Of a stretch of DNA of 64,000 nucleotides, positions 1 through 7,003 are shown piece by piece; position 1 is the first letter of the stretch, and every line of letters begins with the position of its first letter. The position numbers were made by a program, and so were the translations under genes. Location: contig NZ_FTNF01000002.1 of NCBI RefSeq assembly GCF_900156065.1, positions 124,001 to 188,000 of the forward strand. Reading direction: 5' to 3'. The notes below the pieces were generated by a model, which saw nothing but the letters and a program-made list of their open reading frames with translations, did not search any database and was not told the origin of the DNA. This DNA comes from Micromonospora avicenniae (GTDB lineage: Bacteria; Actinomycetota; Actinomycetes; Mycobacteriales; Micromonosporaceae).

Positions 1-446
1 CGCCCGAAGGCGGTCCGCCCGGCCATCGCCCGGTTCTCCCGGGATCGGCGCACCCGCCGCCCCTCCAGGTAGCCGGCGTCCCGGTGGAACAGCCGGTGCT
101 CGGCGTCCCGGTAGCGCTTGGCGGCCAGCAGGCAGGCCCGGTCGGTGCCGGGCACCGCCCGGCGGACGAGGTGGACGTCCGCCTCCTTGCCGGTCTTGAG
201 CACACCGAGGTCGGTGTCCTTCGCGGCCAGCTCGGTGACGAGCCAGGCGGGATGCGGCTCCGGGCCGTGCACGGCGTCGTCCCAGGACGACCAGCGTTGG
301 CCGGTCTCCGGGTCGGACTCGTCGTCCGGGTCACCGTCGGCCGGCTCGGTTCGCCGGCCGTGCTTCAGGAACTGTGGTTCGTCATCGTCGAAGCGGCGTC
401 GGCCGCGGGCCCGGCGCTCCGGCGCCGGGAAGTCGTACTCGCGCAC
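1..446 (-). CDS. RIO1-family serine/threonine kinase, 3' end beyond the window
   Basis: Reading leftward from a GTG, the protein begins MREYDFPAPERR (the first residue is a GTG-encoded Met), continues through an acidic, Arg-rich N-terminal stretch, and reaches GVLKTGKEADVHLVRR. That is the flexible glycine-loop region typical of RIO kinases. LAAKRYRDAEHRLFH follows, whose Lys is the likely ATP-contacting residue. About 148 codons are visible; the catalytic and metal-binding loops lie outside the window. An AGGGA lies 11 nt before the GTG, which supports that start, although the frame stays open upstream. RIO kinases act in ribosome maturation in archaea and eukaryotes; the role of the actinobacterial members is poorly known. 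Identity rests on the KTGKEA block, so the family call is firm and the function is not. Confidence 0.8.
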   Translation of the reverse strand, partial: MREYDFPAPERRARGRRRFDDDEPQFLKHGRRTEPADGDPDDESDPETGQRWSSWDDAVHGPEPHPAWLVTELAAKDTDLGVLKTGKEADVHLVRRAVPGTDRACLLAAKRYRDAEHRLFHRDAGYLEGRRVRRSRENRAMAGRTAFG

Positions 447-701
447 TGCGGTGCTTGTCCCTTGTTCGAGGTTGATGGAGGCCGGTGGGAACGACCTGCG
501 AAGACGGCCATGACCGACCTCCCCTCCTCGACCGGGCGCACGCCCGGGTGCACGATGCGTGGACCATGCTCATCCCCGGTCCGGCACCGGTCAACCGAAA
601 TACGGCCGTCCGCCCGGCGAGCGGAGTCGGCCGGTCGATCGCGGTGCGGGCTCCGAACGGCCGCGTGCCGAGCGGGCACGCCAGGTGGCTGGCAGCGACC
701 T

Positions 702-1346
702 TCAGCCGGCCAGCACGGCGGCGACCGCCGCGATCAACCCGTCCGCCGTACGGGTCGGCCGGAACCTGCCGTCCGACCAGGTACGTCCCCGGTGCAGCCA
801 GACGCTGGGCAGGCCGGCCGACGTCGCCCCGCCGATGTCCGCCTCCGGGCTGTCGCCGACCATCCACGCACCCCGCAGCGGCATCCGTACGCGCTGGGCG
901 GCGAGCGCGAAGATCCGGGGATTGGGCTTGCTGACGCCCGCCTCCTCGGAGATCACCCAGTCCGCGACGTACCGGTCCAGCCCGGTCCTACGAATCTTGC
1001 CCTCCTGCTGCCGGACGGCGCCGTTGGTGACCACCACGGGCACCCAACCGGCGTCGTCCGCGATCCGCAGCGCGCAGGCGATCAGTGGATCCAGTCGGGT
1101 GTGCGCGACCAACCCGTCGTGCAACTCCTCGACGAGGTCGATCGAGGGGACGCGCAGGTCGTACCGGTCCCGGATCGCGTCGGCCACGTCCCAGCGGTCG
1201 GTCAGCCCGTCGGCGTCGATGGAGAGCAACCATTCGATGTCGGTCTCAGGCGCCCCGATGCCGTCCAGGAAGCGTTGCCCCCAGGCGCGGAACGGCCCGG
1301 CCCGGTCGAGCAGGGTGTTGTCCAGATCCAGGAGGAGCAATGGCAC
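702..1346 (-). CDS. HAD-superfamily hydrolase (phosphatase-like)
   Basis: The 214-residue protein has all four haloacid-dehalogenase motifs. Motif I is DLDNT with nucleophile D7 and acid D9, motif II is TN at 107-108, motif III is K140 in SKPNP, and motif IV is GDSPEAD at 164-170. The helical segment between motifs I and II is a C1-type cap, as in phosphoglycolate-phosphatase or YjjG-like enzymes. It probably hydrolyses a small cytosolic phosphomonoester, but the substrate cannot be read from sequence. The ATG start puts motif I at the extreme N-terminus, as expected. It lies 55 bp downstream of the carbon-nitrogen hydrolase gene on the same strand, so the two may be co-transcribed. Confidence 0.88.
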   Translation of the reverse strand: MPLLLLDLDNTLLDRAGPFRAWGQRFLDGIGAPETDIEWLLSIDADGLTDRWDVADAIRDRYDLRVPSIDLVEELHDGLVAHTRLDPLIACALRIADDAGWVPVVVTNGAVRQQEGKIRRTGLDRYVADWVISEEAGVSKPNPRIFALAAQRVRMPLRGAWMVGDSPEADIGGATSAGLPSVWLHRGRTWSDGRFRPTRTADGLIAAVAAVLAG

Positions 1347-1401
1347 TCGGGCACCCTACGGGAATGAGCGCATCCAGCGACAGATCCGTTACGTTAACTC
1401 C

Positions 1402-2265
1402 TCATCCCAGCAACGAGAGCCGGGTGGGGCCCTGATCGGGCAGCCGGTCGAGGAGCATCGAGTGCGCGGCCCGGGTGGCCGCCAGCTGAGCCGGATCCAG
1501 CGTCACGACCAGCACCTCCTCGCCGGTGTCCGCGCCTCGGGCCAACGTGCGTCCCTCGGGGTCGTGGACGGCGGCCCCGCCGTTGAACCGCCACGGGTCC
1601 GTGCCCCCGACCGAGTTGGCGAAGACCACGTACATGGTGTTGTCCAACGCGCGGGCCGCGTAGTAGAGGTCGCGGCGGTGCTCGGAGCCGACCACATAGC
1701 CGCTGGGGCAGAGGTAGCCGTGCGCGCCGTCGGCAGCGGCGGCCCGGCCGTGCTCCGGGAAGCAGCCGTCGTAGCAGATGCCCAGCCCGAGCCGCCAGCC
1801 GTCGACGAGCAGGGTGGCCCCTCGCGTGCCGGGCACGAACAGCTCCCGTTCGTCACCCCAGAGCTGCTGCTTGTCGTAACCGGCCCGAACGTTTCCGCGA
1901 CGGTCGACGACCAGTGAGGAAATGGTCCGCCGGCCGTCGGGGTGGCGCACCGCGGCGCCGATCACCACGCTGATGCCGCCGGCCACCGCCGCGGCGCTCA
2001 ACGGCGCCAGTCGCGGGTCGTCGACGGTGCGGTCGCCGGCGGCCACCACGTCGGTCCCGGCCGGATCGGCGGCGAGGGTCGGTGGGTGGTAGGCGGTGAG
2101 GAAGAGTTCCGGCAGGACGGCGATCCGGGCGCCCGCGTCGGCGGCCCGGGCGACGAGGCGGGCGGCGGCGGCCGCGTTGCCGGCGACGTCTCCAGGGACC
2201 GGCTCGGCCTGGACGGCGGCGACGGTCAGTGGGGCTGAGGGCAGGGTGGCGGGGGGCGGCGTCAC
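1402..2265 (-). CDS. Carbon-nitrogen hydrolase (nitrilase superfamily)
   Basis: The 287-residue product has the nitrilase triad: E53 in LPELFLTAYHP, K132 in YDKQQLW and C164 in LGICYDGCFPE. This superfamily cleaves amides or carbamoyl groups (omega-amidases, N-carbamoyl amidohydrolases) or transfers acyl groups through a cysteine thioester. The length matches soluble amidases and there is no signal peptide. I chose the GTG at 2265. The frame stays open far upstream, but that extension overlaps the divergent TetR gene antisense and would far exceed family length. The exact substrate is unknown. It shares a 100-bp divergent intergenic region, containing a palindrome, with the TetR regulator, so it may be that regulator's target. 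Confidence 0.87.
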   Translation of the reverse strand: MTPPPATLPSAPLTVAAVQAEPVPGDVAGNAAAAARLVARAADAGARIAVLPELFLTAYHPPTLAADPAGTDVVAAGDRTVDDPRLAPLSAAAVAGGISVVIGAAVRHPDGRRTISSLVVDRRGNVRAGYDKQQLWGDERELFVPGTRGATLLVDGWRLGLGICYDGCFPEHGRAAAADGAHGYLCPSGYVVGSEHRRDLYYAARALDNTMYVVFANSVGGTDPWRFNGGAAVHDPEGRTLARGADTGEEVLVVTLDPAQLAATRAAHSMLLDRLPDQGPTRLSLLG

Positions 2266-2313
2266 GGAGGTGATGCTAGACCCGCGGCCCGACGGCCATG
2301 ATCCCGCAATCCC

Positions 2314-2331
2314 AAGCCGTACGTACGGTTT
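2314..2331. promoter_or_regulatory. Palindromic operator between TetR gene and C-N hydrolase gene
   Basis: AAGCCGTACGTACGGTTT is an 18-bp palindrome with a perfect 12-bp core (CCGTACGTACGG) and one mismatched pair outside it. It lies 34 bp before the TetR GTG and 49 bp before the divergent hydrolase GTG. TetR regulators usually bind such a dyad beside their own gene, so I infer this is the operator. Binding has not been shown. Confidence 0.55.
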
Positions 2332-2364
2332 GCATGACGCCCGGCCACCTGCGACCATCGACGC

Positions 2365-2937
2365 GTGCCCAGAGTAAGCCAGGACCAGCTCGACGCGCGC
2401 CGCCAGGAGATCCTCGCCGCTTCTCGGGCGTGTTTCGCGCGGCACGGCTACGAGGGCGCCACGGTGCGCCGCCTCGAGGAGGCGACCGGGCTCTCCCGGG
2501 GAGCCATCTTCCACCATTTCCGCGACAAGGATTCGCTCTTCCTCGCCGTCGCCGAGGACGACGCGGCGGCCATGGTCGAGACGGTGGCCCGCAACGGTCT
2601 GGTCCAGGTGATGCGGGACCTGTTGGCGGGAGCCATGTCGCCGGACACCACCGGCTGGTTGGGCACCCAGCTCGAGGTGTCCCGCCGGCTGCGTACCGAC
2701 CCGGCGTTCGCCCGCCGCTGGGCCGAACGGTCCGCCGCCATCGCCGAGGCGACCCGCGAGCGACTCGCCCGCCAGCGGGACGCCGGCGTGCTGCGCGAGG
2801 ACGTCCCGATCGACGTGCTGGCCCAGTTCCTCGAGCTCGCCTACGACGGTCTCGTGCTGCACCTGGCGATGGGACGCCCCGCCGGCGACCTCGGCCCGGT
2901 GCTCGACCTGGTCGAGGAGGCGGTCCGCCGGCGTTGA
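2365..2937 (+). CDS. TetR-family transcriptional regulator (AcnR-like)
   Basis: This is a 190-residue TetR regulator. The N-terminal helix-turn-helix (about residues 12-58) contains ARHGYEGATVRRLEEATGLS followed by RGAIFHHFRDKDSLF. These blocks closely resemble AcnR, the corynebacterial repressor of the aconitase gene. The C-terminal ligand-binding part is all-helical and divergent. The start is GTG at 2365. No aconitase gene is in the window, so the AcnR assignment rests on DNA-binding-domain similarity only. Its regulon here may instead be the divergent carbon-nitrogen hydrolase. A near-perfect dyad upstream suggests autoregulation. Confidence 0.85.
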   Translation: MPRVSQDQLDARRQEILAASRACFARHGYEGATVRRLEEATGLSRGAIFHHFRDKDSLFLAVAEDDAAAMVETVARNGLVQVMRDLLAGAMSPDTTGWLGTQLEVSRRLRTDPAFARRWAERSAAIAEATRERLARQRDAGVLREDVPIDVLAQFLELAYDGLVLHLAMGRPAGDLGPVLDLVEEAVRRR

Positions 2938-3029
2938 AACCGGTGGCCGCGCCCGCCCGTACGGGGTCGTGGCGTTGGCGAAGTTGCTCCACAATGGGTC
3001 CGCCGACCCTTCGGTGACAGGAGCAACCG

Positions 3030-3959
3030 ATGGCCGATCTCGACTTCGCCGCTTCGGGCGACACGTGGGGCATCTCCGGTCCGGCCTTCCTCCGGTTCTA
3101 CCTCGCCGCGGCTGCCCTGCTGGTGGCCGTCGCAGTGGTCCACCGGATCCGGCTCGTCAGCGGCGGACGGGACGGTGGCCGCGATCCGCTGGACCCCCAA
3201 CAGGCCGCGTACCTCAACGGCGGCGACACGCTCGCCGTGCACGCCGCGCTCGGCGGACTGCGCGCCCACGGCGCGATCGACGTCGGCCGCAACCATCAGC
3301 TGAAGGCCACCGGCCCGCTGCCCGCCGGGTCGACGCCACTGGCGCAGGCGATCCACCACGCGGCCGGGCAGCGTGCCCGGGTCCGTGAGCTGCGCCGGGA
3401 CCAGTGGGTGGACCGGGCGCTCACCGACCTGCGCGAGGGTCTCGAGCGGCGCGAGCTGCTCCTGTCGCCGGCACACCGCCTCGCGGCCCGGCGCGCCTCG
3501 CTGGCCCTGCTAACCCTGATCGCGATCGGCGGGGTGCGGACGTTCCTCGGGCTCGCCAACAGCAAGCCCGTCGGCTACCTGACGCTCAGCCTGGTGGCAC
3601 TCGTCGTGGTCTCGCTGTTCCTGAGCCGGGTTCCTCGGGTGACCCGGGCGGGCCGGCAGGCCCTGCACGACATGCGCCGTCAGCACGCCCACCTCGCACC
3701 ATCCGCCGCCCCGTCGTACCCGACGTACGGTGCGGTCGGCGTGTCCACGGGCGTGGCGCTCTTCGGCGCCGCCTCGCTCTGGGCGCTCGACCCGGGCTTC
3801 GCCGAACAGGCCGAGATCCCGCGCCAGGCCATCTCCAGCGGAGGGGTCGGTTCGTCGGGTGGTGACGGCAGCTCCGGCGGCGACGGCGGCTCGTGCGGCG
3901 GCGGCTCCTGCGGCGGCGGTGGCTGTGGCGGGGGCTGCGGTGGAGGCTGTGGCGGGTGA
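3030..3959 (+). CDS. TIGR04222-type membrane protein with Cys/Gly-rich C-terminal tail
   Basis: The 309-residue protein has about four predicted membrane helices (near 19-39, 155-175, 181-199 and 233-252) and a cytosolic-looking domain from about 50 to 150 resembling the TIGR04222 family. After the last helix comes a Ser/Gly/Asp linker and a tail with Cys at 289, 294, 299, 303 and 307 separated by three or four Gly/Ser residues. There is no other cysteine in the protein. An AGGAG precedes the ATG. Its stop overlaps the GTG of the DUF692/MNIO gene, and a small partner gene follows. MNIO enzymes oxidise Cys residues of peptide substrates, so this tail is the obvious candidate substrate. That last step is inference; the family's own function is unknown. 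Confidence 0.85.
   Translation: MADLDFAASGDTWGISGPAFLRFYLAAAALLVAVAVVHRIRLVSGGRDGGRDPLDPQQAAYLNGGDTLAVHAALGGLRAHGAIDVGRNHQLKATGPLPAGSTPLAQAIHHAAGQRARVRELRRDQWVDRALTDLREGLERRELLLSPAHRLAARRASLALLTLIAIGGVRTFLGLANSKPVGYLTLSLVALVVVSLFLSRVPRVTRAGRQALHDMRRQHAHLAPSAAPSYPTYGAVGVSTGVALFGAASLWALDPGFAEQAEIPRQAISSGGVGSSGGDGSSGGDGGSCGGGSCGGGGCGGGCGGGCGG
3942..3946 (+). promoter_or_regulatory. Shine-Dalgarno of the MNIO gene, embedded in the Cys-tail codons
   Basis: GGAGG lies inside the Gly-Gly codons of the preceding gene's Cys/Gly tail, 9 nt before the MNIO GTG. It decides the MNIO start and, with the GTGA overlap, implies that the enzyme is made by ribosomes that have just finished the tail. Confidence 0.6.
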
Positions 3960-4774
3960 GCAGGCCGATCGGCCTCGGCATCGGCTGGCGGCCCGAGATC
4001 GCCGGTTTCGTCGCCGAACTACCCGGGCTGCGCTTCGTCGAGGTGGTGGCGGAGTCGCTGGCACCCTCCGATCCGCTGCCCTCGGGGCTCACCGCGCTAC
4101 GTGAGCGGGGCGTGACAGTCGTACCGCACGGGGTGCGGCTCTCCCTCGGCGGCGCGGAGCCGGTCGACCCCACCCGGGTCGAACACCTCGCCGCGGTCGC
4201 CGAACTGGTGAACGCGCCGCTGGTAAGTGAGCACATCGCCTTCGTCCGGGCCGGCGGGTTGGAGGCCGGACACCTCCTGCCCCTGCCGCGCACCCGGGCG
4301 GCCGTCGACGCGGTCTGCACGAACGTCGCCCGCGCCCGGGAGCGGTTGCCGGTGCCGATCGCGCTGGAACCGATCGCTGCGCTCTTCGACTGGCCCGACG
4401 ACGAGCTGGACGAGGCCGCCTTCCTCAGCGAGATCCTCGAACGCTCCGACGCGCTGCTGCTGCTCGACATCGCCAACGTGTACGCGAACGCGCGCAACCG
4501 TGGCACCGACCCGCTCGACCTGCTCGACCGGCTGCCGCTGGACCGGGTCGCGTACGTGCACGTGGCAGGCGGCGCCGAGCACGGTGGCTTCTACCACGAC
4601 ACGCACACCGATCCGGTGCCCCGGCAGGTGCTGGAGCTGGTCGGCGAGCTCTGTGCCCGGCGGCGGCCGCCGGCTCTGCTGCTGGAGCGGGACGGCGGCT
4701 ACCCACCCGCGCCGGCGCTCCGCGCCGAGCTCGACGCCCTCGCGGCCGCATCGGGCTTCCCGGTGGTGACGTGA
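3956..4774 (+). CDS. DUF692/MNIO multinuclear non-heme iron oxidase
   Basis: The 272-residue TIM-barrel-type protein belongs to the DUF692 family, now called MNIO (relatives include MbnB, TglH, ChrH and BufB). Family metal-ligand motifs are present: PHGV (H58), SEH (H93), LEP (E138), LLLDIANVYAN (D171, N174), YVHVAGG (H202), DTHTDP (D215, H217) and LLERD (E244). Characterised members use two or three irons and O2 to modify cysteines or other residues of a precursor peptide, usually with a partner protein. The start is GTG at 3956, overlapping the upstream stop as GTGA; the open frame further upstream lies in the other gene. The stop overlaps the downstream partner's GTG in the same way. The substrate is inferred to be the upstream Cys tail. 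Confidence 0.88.
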   Translation: MSRPIGLGIGWRPEIAGFVAELPGLRFVEVVAESLAPSDPLPSGLTALRERGVTVVPHGVRLSLGGAEPVDPTRVEHLAAVAELVNAPLVSEHIAFVRAGGLEAGHLLPLPRTRAAVDAVCTNVARARERLPVPIALEPIAALFDWPDDELDEAAFLSEILERSDALLLLDIANVYANARNRGTDPLDLLDRLPLDRVAYVHVAGGAEHGGFYHDTHTDPVPRQVLELVGELCARRRPPALLLERDGGYPPAPALRAELDALAAASGFPVVT

Positions 4775-5271
4775 CCGGCGACGCCGGGACGGACCGGGCG
4801 AACAACCTGGCCGCACGGCAGGCCGAGCTGGTCGCCGCCCTGGTCGCCGGCGCGCCGGTGCCACCCGGATTCGCGCCCGCGCCGCTGGCCGCGGCCAGGG
4901 CCGCGTTACTGCGCAAGCGCGCCGGTGGGGTGGCCCGGCACTGGCCACTGCTCGCCGCCGCCCTCGGCGCGGACTGGCCGACGACATTCGCAGCCTGGGC
5001 GGCCGACCGGCCGACCAACGGCGCGCTCCGCGACGGTTGGGACCTGGCCCGCGCCCTGCGCGACGACGGCACACTGCCCCCGCTCGGCGCGGAGGAGCTG
5101 GCCGTCCGGGAGGCCGGTGCCCGCTACGACGGGCAACGTCCGCCCCGCCCACGCCGCCTGCCGGCCATCGGCCGGGTGCGCGGCGCCGTGGCGGTCCAGC
5201 TCGCCGGCCGGGTGCGCCTCGTCCGTCCCGCGCCCCGCGTGAGCTTCGACCCCGCGGGTCGCGACCGCTGA
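4771..5271 (+). CDS. MNIO partner protein (SCO6045 C-terminal-domain-like)
   Basis: This 166-residue cytosolic protein has a helical, Ala-rich N-terminal half with conserved-looking blocks: RQAELVAALVAGAPVPPGF, LRKRAGGVARHWPLL and an Asp-Gly-Trp segment. A basic, Pro-rich tail follows, RPPRPRRLP. I recognise it as resembling the domain found C-terminally in, or beside, actinobacterial DUF692 proteins such as SCO6045; this is from memory and was not searched. MNIO enzymes generally need a partner that recruits the precursor peptide, and position and size fit that role. The GTG start overlaps the MNIO TGA, so the proteins should be made in coordinated amounts. The function is inferred from context. 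Confidence 0.7.
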   Translation: MTGDAGTDRANNLAARQAELVAALVAGAPVPPGFAPAPLAAARAALLRKRAGGVARHWPLLAAALGADWPTTFAAWAADRPTNGALRDGWDLARALRDDGTLPPLGAEELAVREAGARYDGQRPPRPRRLPAIGRVRGAVAVQLAGRVRLVRPAPRVSFDPAGRDR

Positions 5272-5295
5272 CGCCGGTACGGCAGGATCGGCAGC

Positions 5296-6057
5296 ATGGA
5301 TCTCGGACTCAGCGAACGGGTGTACGTGCTGACCGGCGCCTCCCGGGGCCTCGGCTACGCGACCGCCGAATGCCTCGTCGCCGACGGGGCGCGCGTGGTG
5401 CTCTCCGCCCGGGACGCCGACATGGTCGCCGCCGCCGCGGACCGCCTCGGCGGCCCGGAGCACGCGATCGGGGTGCCGGGCGACCTGGGTGACCCGACGT
5501 TGCCGGAACGCCTGGTCGCGGCGGCCAAGGAGCACTTCGGGCGGCTCGACGGCGCACTGATCTCGGTCGGCGGGCCGCCGCCCGGCAGCGCCACCTCGGT
5601 CACCGACGAGCAGTGGCGCGCCTCCTTCGAGACGATCTTCCTCGGCACGGTCCGCGCCGTACGGACGATCACCGCCGACCTCGCCGACGGCGGTGCGATA
5701 GGGCTGGTCCTGTCCAGTTCGGCCCGCAGTCCCCTACCCGGGCTCGGCATCTCCAACGGGCTCCGGCCCGGCCTGGTCGGCGCGGCCAAGGACATCGCCG
5801 ACGAGTGCGGCCCGCGCGGCGTACGTGTCGTCGGTCTGCTTCCCGGCCGCATCCTCACCGACCGCAGCCGGGAGTTGCTGGCCGCAACCGGCGACCCGGA
5901 CCGGGCGCTCACCGAGATCGAGGCGGCCATCCCGCTGCGCCGCATCGGCGATCCCGCCGAGTTCGGCCGCGTCGCCGCATTCGTCCTCTCCCCCGCCGCC
6001 AGCTACGTCACCGGGGTCACCATCCCCGTCGACGGCGGCTCGCTGCGCGGGCTGTGA
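5296..6057 (+). CDS. Atypical short-chain dehydrogenase/reductase lacking the YxxxK box
   Basis: This 253-residue Rossmann protein has an SDR cofactor motif, TGASRGLG (13-20), and the usual C-terminal TGVTIPVDGGSLRG end, resembling beta-ketoacyl-ACP-reductase-like SDRs. The catalytic region does not fit. Ser residues at 140-142 are present, but where YxxxK should follow the sequence reads SNGLR (153-157), so the active-site Tyr and Lys are missing. A BKR-like SDR subgroup with such changes is known. It may be a non-oxidoreductase, or may use another acid. It lies 24 bp after the MNIO partner gene, and its stop overlaps the mug GTG, so it may belong to the same transcript. Confidence 0.85.
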   Translation: MDLGLSERVYVLTGASRGLGYATAECLVADGARVVLSARDADMVAAAADRLGGPEHAIGVPGDLGDPTLPERLVAAAKEHFGRLDGALISVGGPPPGSATSVTDEQWRASFETIFLGTVRAVRTITADLADGGAIGLVLSSSARSPLPGLGISNGLRPGLVGAAKDIADECGPRGVRVVGLLPGRILTDRSRELLAATGDPDRALTEIEAAIPLRRIGDPAEFGRVAAFVLSPAASYVTGVTIPVDGGSLRGL

Positions 6058-6728
6058 ACCCGGACCCGCCCGGCGGTCGCCGGCCCGGCCGGTCGCGTCC
6101 CGGCGCGCCCGCCCCCGGCGACCGCCGCCCCGGCTCCGGACCGCCGCTCGGCGATCGCCGTCCCGGTCCCGCCGGCCGGTACCCGCGACCGACCCGCGAG
6201 GAGCTCGCGGCGGCGGCCGACCGTACCCTCCCCGATCTCATCGCGCCCGGCCTCGACGTGCTCTTCGTCGGCATCAATCCGGGACTCTGGTCGGCCGCCG
6301 CCGGATGGCACTTCGCCCGGCCGGGCAACCGGTTCTGGCCGGCGCTCTATCGGGGCGGCTTCACCCCACGGCTGCTGCATCCGAGCGAACAGGACGAACT
6401 GCTCCGGTACGGCATCGGCATCACCAACATGGTCGACCGCGCCAGCGCCCGCGCCGATGAACTGACCGCCGCCGAGCTGGTCGCCGGCGCGGAGACGCTG
6501 CGGGAGAAGGCGGCACGGTACCGGCCACGCTGGGTGGCGGTGGTCGGCGTGACCGCCTATCGGATCGGGTTCGCCCGGCCCAAGGCGACGTTCGGCGCGC
6601 AGCCGGAGCTGCTGGCAGCCGCCCGGGTCTGGGTGCTGCCCAATCCGAGCGGGCTCAACGCACACTTCACACCCGAGAGTCTGGGCGCCGCGTTCGCCGA
6701 GCTACGCCAGGCATCGAAGAGACTCTGA
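6054..6728 (+). CDS. mug: Mismatch-specific uracil/thymine DNA glycosylase (Mug/TDG family)
   Basis: The product is about 224 residues. The catalytic domain starts near residue 66 and contains FVGINPGLWSAAAGWHFARP, with N75 of GINPG as the water-activating residue. The second signature, LPNPSGLNAHFT, begins at 195. Mug/TDG enzymes remove uracil or ethenocytosine opposite guanine in base-excision repair. The N-terminal 45 residues are Pro/Gly/Arg-rich and low complexity, possibly a DNA-binding extension. The start is GTG at 6054, overlapping the SDR stop as GTGA; the longer open frame upstream runs inside the SDR gene and is not credible as coding. Confidence 0.9.
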   Translation: MNPDPPGGRRPGRSRPGAPAPGDRRPGSGPPLGDRRPGPAGRYPRPTREELAAAADRTLPDLIAPGLDVLFVGINPGLWSAAAGWHFARPGNRFWPALYRGGFTPRLLHPSEQDELLRYGIGITNMVDRASARADELTAAELVAGAETLREKAARYRPRWVAVVGVTAYRIGFARPKATFGAQPELLAAARVWVLPNPSGLNAHFTPESLGAAFAELRQASKRL

Positions 6729-6780
6729 TCCACCCCCGTGCCCGTCCGATGCGGGCCGTCCGGGTCGCCGGACTGCGTCC

Positions 6781-6946
6781 AGGGCGTGTGTCATAGTCTT
6801 CGGTCGAGCCGAGGCGGAGTCCAGGCGGCGGTCCGGCAAGGCGGGTATTCGTCCGGATACCGGTGTTGTATCCGGACGAAGCGCCGACGCCGCCGGGCGT
6901 CGTCTGGGCGCGCCGCAGGCCGGCCAGGGACTGTGACACACGCCCT
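6781..6946. mobile_element. 166-bp MITE-like inverted-repeat element
   Basis: The ends are an 18-bp inverted repeat, AGGGCGTGTGTCATAGTC at the left and its complement at the right with one mismatch. The centre (6848-6880) is a perfect 13-bp stem, TTCGTCCGGATAC, with a 7-nt loop. Intervening arms show partial complementarity, so the whole unit could fold into one long hairpin. No ORF is convincing inside it. It sits between the convergent mug and ABC-exporter genes. It could be a non-autonomous transposable element or a large bidirectional terminator. No clear target-site duplication is visible. Confidence 0.5.
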
Positions 6947-7003
6947 AGCCCCGCCGCGCGTGCCGAGCTCCGGCCCGTGGCGGTGCGTCGGCCGGGGCCG
7001 CGT

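Noticed and set aside
84..1917. Long rightward ORFs over the RIO kinase, HAD and hydrolase genes
   Set aside because: They are antisense to genes with intact catalytic motifs and their translations are Arg/Pro/Gly-rich with no recognisable domain; high GC keeps such frames open.
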